Below, piece by piece: positions 5,544 to 7,367 of a stretch of 7,367 nucleotides of DNA. Position 1 is the stretch's first letter. The number at the start of each line of letters is the position of its first letter. A model generated the notes under the pieces. It was not told the DNA's origin and did not search any database. It worked only from the letters and a program-made list of their open reading frames with translations. Made by a program: the position numbers and the translations under genes. This DNA comes from Spirosoma fluviale (lineage in GTDB: Bacteria; Bacteroidota; Bacteroidia; Cytophagales; Spirosomataceae), in assembly GCA_945860325.1 (NCBI GenBank), contig CAMARL010000090.1:1-7367 (forward strand). Reading direction: 5' to 3'.

Positions 5544-6503
5544 TTATTTCGATTGTTTCCCGTAAGCTTCAATAATCTCACGGACTAATCGGTGACGAAC
5601 TACATCAGAACCATCCAATTCCACAAATGCGATTCCTTCTATCCCGGCAAGAATTCGTTCCGCATCCCCTAAACCAGATGTTTGATTTTTCGGTAAGTCG
5701 ACCTGTGATTTATCACCCGTTATAATGGTTTTGGATTGAATACCCATTCTAGTAAGAAACATTTTCATTTGCATCGAAGTCGTATTTTGTGCTTCGTCCA
5801 ATAAAATAAATGCCTTATTTAACGTTCTACCCCGCATATAGGCTAAAGGAGCGATTTCGATGGTCCGATTTTCCAAATAAAATTTAAGCTTATCCGGAGG
5901 AATCATATCATCCAAAGCATCATAGATAGGACGTAAATAGGGGTCAATTTTTTCCTTTAAATCACCGGGTAAGAAACCTAGATTTTCACCGGCTTCCACG
6001 GCAGGCCGAGTGATGATTATTTTCTTTACTTCTTTATTTTTCAAAGCTTTGACGGCTAAAGCCACAGCCGTATAGGTCTTACCGGTACCAGCAGGTCCGA
6101 TGGCAAAAACAATATCATTTTTGGAAGCGGACTCAACTAATTTTCGTTGATTCGGTGTTTTCACCTTGATCACAATCCCTTTATTACCAAAAAGCAATAC
6201 GTCTTTGTCATCCACCCGAGCAATTTGCTTTTCTTCTCCCGTTGGATTTAAAACACCGTCAATTAATAAAGTTATGTGCTTAACGCTCAAGGAACTATGA
6301 GATTCTAAATGCTCGATACATTGATTAACAATGGCTTCCACTAAAGAAATTTGGTCATCCGAACCTCGAATCGTGAGTTGTTCACCTCTGGATATAATCT
6401 TAGTTTGAGGAAAAGCATTCGTTAATGCTTGAAGATTTGCGTTTGAGACCCCCAAAAAATCGATTAGGGAGATGTCGGCTAAAGAAATTATTTTTTCTAA
6501 CAA
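5544..6503 (-). CDS. phoH: PhoH-like ATPase (YbeZ type)
   Basis: This is a 319-residue PhoH-family P-loop ATPase of the YbeZ type. YbeZ-type proteins are associated with RNA metabolism and ribosome maturation, often next to the endonuclease YbeY, though no ybeY lies in this window. Residues 1-75 form a small alpha/beta KH-like region (LTNAFPQTKIISRGEQLTIRG). The ATPase core has Walker A GPAGTGKT (136-143), ITRPAVEAGENLGFLPGD (164-181), Walker B LLDEAQN (234-240), sensor segment ITGDKSQVDLP (261-271) and a final arginine-containing segment VRHRLVREI (302-310). The start codon is TTG at 6503. An in-frame TAA lies only two codons further upstream (6512-6510), there is no in-frame ATG until after the ATPase core begins, and 'LEKIISLADISLIDFLG' lines up with the usual family N terminus. 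It is followed at one base by the GNAT gene and diverges from dnaB. Confidence 0.93.
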   Translation of the reverse strand: MLEKIISLADISLIDFLGVSNANLQALTNAFPQTKIISRGEQLTIRGSDDQISLVEAIVNQCIEHLESHSSLSVKHITLLIDGVLNPTGEEKQIARVDDKDVLLFGNKGIVIKVKTPNQRKLVESASKNDIVFAIGPAGTGKTYTAVALAVKALKNKEVKKIIITRPAVEAGENLGFLPGDLKEKIDPYLRPIYDALDDMIPPDKLKFYLENRTIEIAPLAYMRGRTLNKAFILLDEAQNTTSMQMKMFLTRMGIQSKTIITGDKSQVDLPKNQTSGLGDAERILAGIEGIAFVELDGSDVVRHRLVREIIEAYGKQSK

Positions 6504-6577
6504 GAAGAATTATTTTAATGATGAATGAAAACACTAAAATATAAAATAATTGAAATTTTAATAGAATGAGAAGATGA

Positions 6578-6585
6578 TATTTTTG
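6578..6585 (+). promoter_or_regulatory. Candidate -7 box of the dnaB promoter
   Basis: TATTTTTG is an exact TAnnTTTG match, 24 bases before the dnaB ATG, in the AT-rich 106-base gap between divergent phoH and dnaB. The nearest upstream TTG (6550-6552) is 25 bases away, slightly beyond the common range, so the -33 part is unsure. The implied short leader supports the ATG at 6610 over the earlier in-frame ATG at 6574, which lies before this box. Confidence 0.5.
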
Positions 6586-6609
6586 ATAAATTATCGTAAA
6601 ATTGTATCT

Positions 6610-7367
6610 ATGGAATCTAACACACCATCCTCCATTTTTAAAAAGGGAAATCAGCAAGCAAATACGGCTAATCGTACGAATATGCCTCAAAGACTTAGTG
6701 ATATGGGTTTGGGCAAATTACCTCCGCAAGCCTTAGATTTAGAAGAAGCACTTTTGGGGGCACTCATGCTGGAGAAAGAACCTTTGGCGAATGTGATCGA
6801 ATTGTTAAAACCCGATACGTTTTATAAAGAAGCACATCAAAAAATATTTGGGGCGATTCAAGCTTTATTCCAAGCTTCTCAGCCCGTTGATTTGCTTACG
6901 GTCAACAATCAATTAAAATCAAATGGGGAATTAGAAAAAGCGGGGGGGACTAGTTATTTAGCCCAATTGACTTCCAGAGTAAGTTCGACCTCCAATGTAG
7001 AATTCCATGCCCGTATTATTATCGAGCAATTTATCAAAAGACAGCTGATTCATATTTCATCTGAAATCCAAAGGCAATCGTATGAAGACACATCCGATGT
7101 TTTTATGATTTTGGATCGAATGGAGCAGGAATTATTCACCATAGCCGAGTCCAATATTCGTAAAAATTACGAAAGTATGTCGGATATTTTGAAGAAGGCC
7201 GTTGAAGAATTAGAGAAGAAACAATTGCAAAAAAGTGGCCTAACAGGTATTCCGTCAGGTTTTACTGATTTAGACCGATTGACTTCTGGCTGGCAAAAAC
7301 AAGAATTAATCATTATCGCCGCAAGACCCGGTATGGGAAAAACGGCCTTTGTCGTTTCAGCCTGTCG
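6610..7367 (+). CDS. dnaB: Replicative DNA helicase DnaB (3' end outside window)
   Basis: This frame begins at ATG 6610 and stays open to the right edge, giving 252 codons of a protein normally about 500 residues long. DnaB is the hexameric ATP-driven helicase that unwinds DNA at the replication fork. After a polar leader (1-34) comes the helical N-terminal domain: KLPPQALDLEEALLGALML (36-54), then 'F-Y-x-E-A-H-Q-K-I-F' (71-80) and 'E-K-A-G-G-T-S-Y-L-A-Q-L' (109-120). A charged linker helix follows (about 187-208). The RecA-like domain then opens with TGIPSGFTDLDRLTSGW (212-228) and Walker A ARPGMGKT (238-245), and the window ends seven residues later. The domain order and motifs are intact with no frameshift in the visible part, including across a run of seven G bases at 6942-6948. 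It reads divergently from phoH. Confidence 0.96.
   Translation, partial: MESNTPSSIFKKGNQQANTANRTNMPQRLSDMGLGKLPPQALDLEEALLGALMLEKEPLANVIELLKPDTFYKEAHQKIFGAIQALFQASQPVDLLTVNNQLKSNGELEKAGGTSYLAQLTSRVSSTSNVEFHARIIIEQFIKRQLIHISSEIQRQSYEDTSDVFMILDRMEQELFTIAESNIRKNYESMSDILKKAVEELEKKQLQKSGLTGIPSGFTDLDRLTSGWQKQELIIIAARPGMGKTAFVVSAC

Noticed and set aside
6400..6690. Minus-strand open frame across the phoH/dnaB gap
   Set aside because: It overlaps both the phoH N terminus in another frame and the dnaB N terminus. The predicted peptide is Phe/Ile/Leu-rich because the gap is AT-rich, and it has no family features.
6942..6948. Run of seven G bases as a possible frameshift or phase-variation site
   Set aside because: The dnaB frame is intact across it and it encodes the conserved Ala-Gly-Gly-Thr of the N-terminal domain. 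A phase-variable replicative helicase would be lethal.

Overview
The window looks like ordinary chromosome of an AT-rich member of the Bacteroidota, probably the Cytophagia/Cytophagales side, although the exact group is a guess. Several things point that way. Genes start without Shine-Dalgarno sequences. Upstream sites fit the Bacteroidota promoter -7 box TAnnTTTG, best seen at a tRNA-Leu gene. Several proteins are of types common in that phylum: a short SSB-tailed DUF3127 protein, a 150-residue GreA/GreB-like coiled-coil protein, and a nucleoside phosphorylase opening with a 'PTDLIINPDGS' type start.

Left part (1-2329): the 3' end of a Nudix hydrolase gene (+) runs into surE (-). Then come a GNAT acetyltransferase (+) and a uridine-phosphorylase-like gene (-). 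The converging pairs overlap at their 3' ends. SurE (nucleoside monophosphate phosphatase) and the phosphorylase catalyse successive steps of nucleotide breakdown and salvage, and a Nudix enzyme also acts on nucleotide-type substrates, so this part has a loose nucleotide-salvage theme.

Middle part (2368-4660): three tightly packed + genes (GreA/GreB-like factor, DUF2834 membrane protein, DUF1801 protein) form a probable operon. It converges on trhO, a tRNA uridine-34 hydroxylase (-). Only 22 nt upstream of trhO lies tRNA-Leu(GAG), with a well-formed promoter, so the tRNA and trhO may share a transcript.

Right part (4661-7367): a small DUF3127 protein with an SSB-like acidic tip (+) ends at a strong hairpin terminator. 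This faces a two-gene minus-strand operon, phoH and a YjcF/ElaA-like GNAT gene, separated by one base. phoH appears to start with TTG. Divergent from it is the replicative helicase gene dnaB (+), which runs off the window just after the Walker A motif.

I see no mobile element, CRISPR array, phage gene, toxin-antitoxin pair or defence system. The window is compact housekeeping DNA. The points of interest are gene arrangement, a few motif variants, and family members whose function is poorly defined. There is no stretch over 300 bases without a gene.
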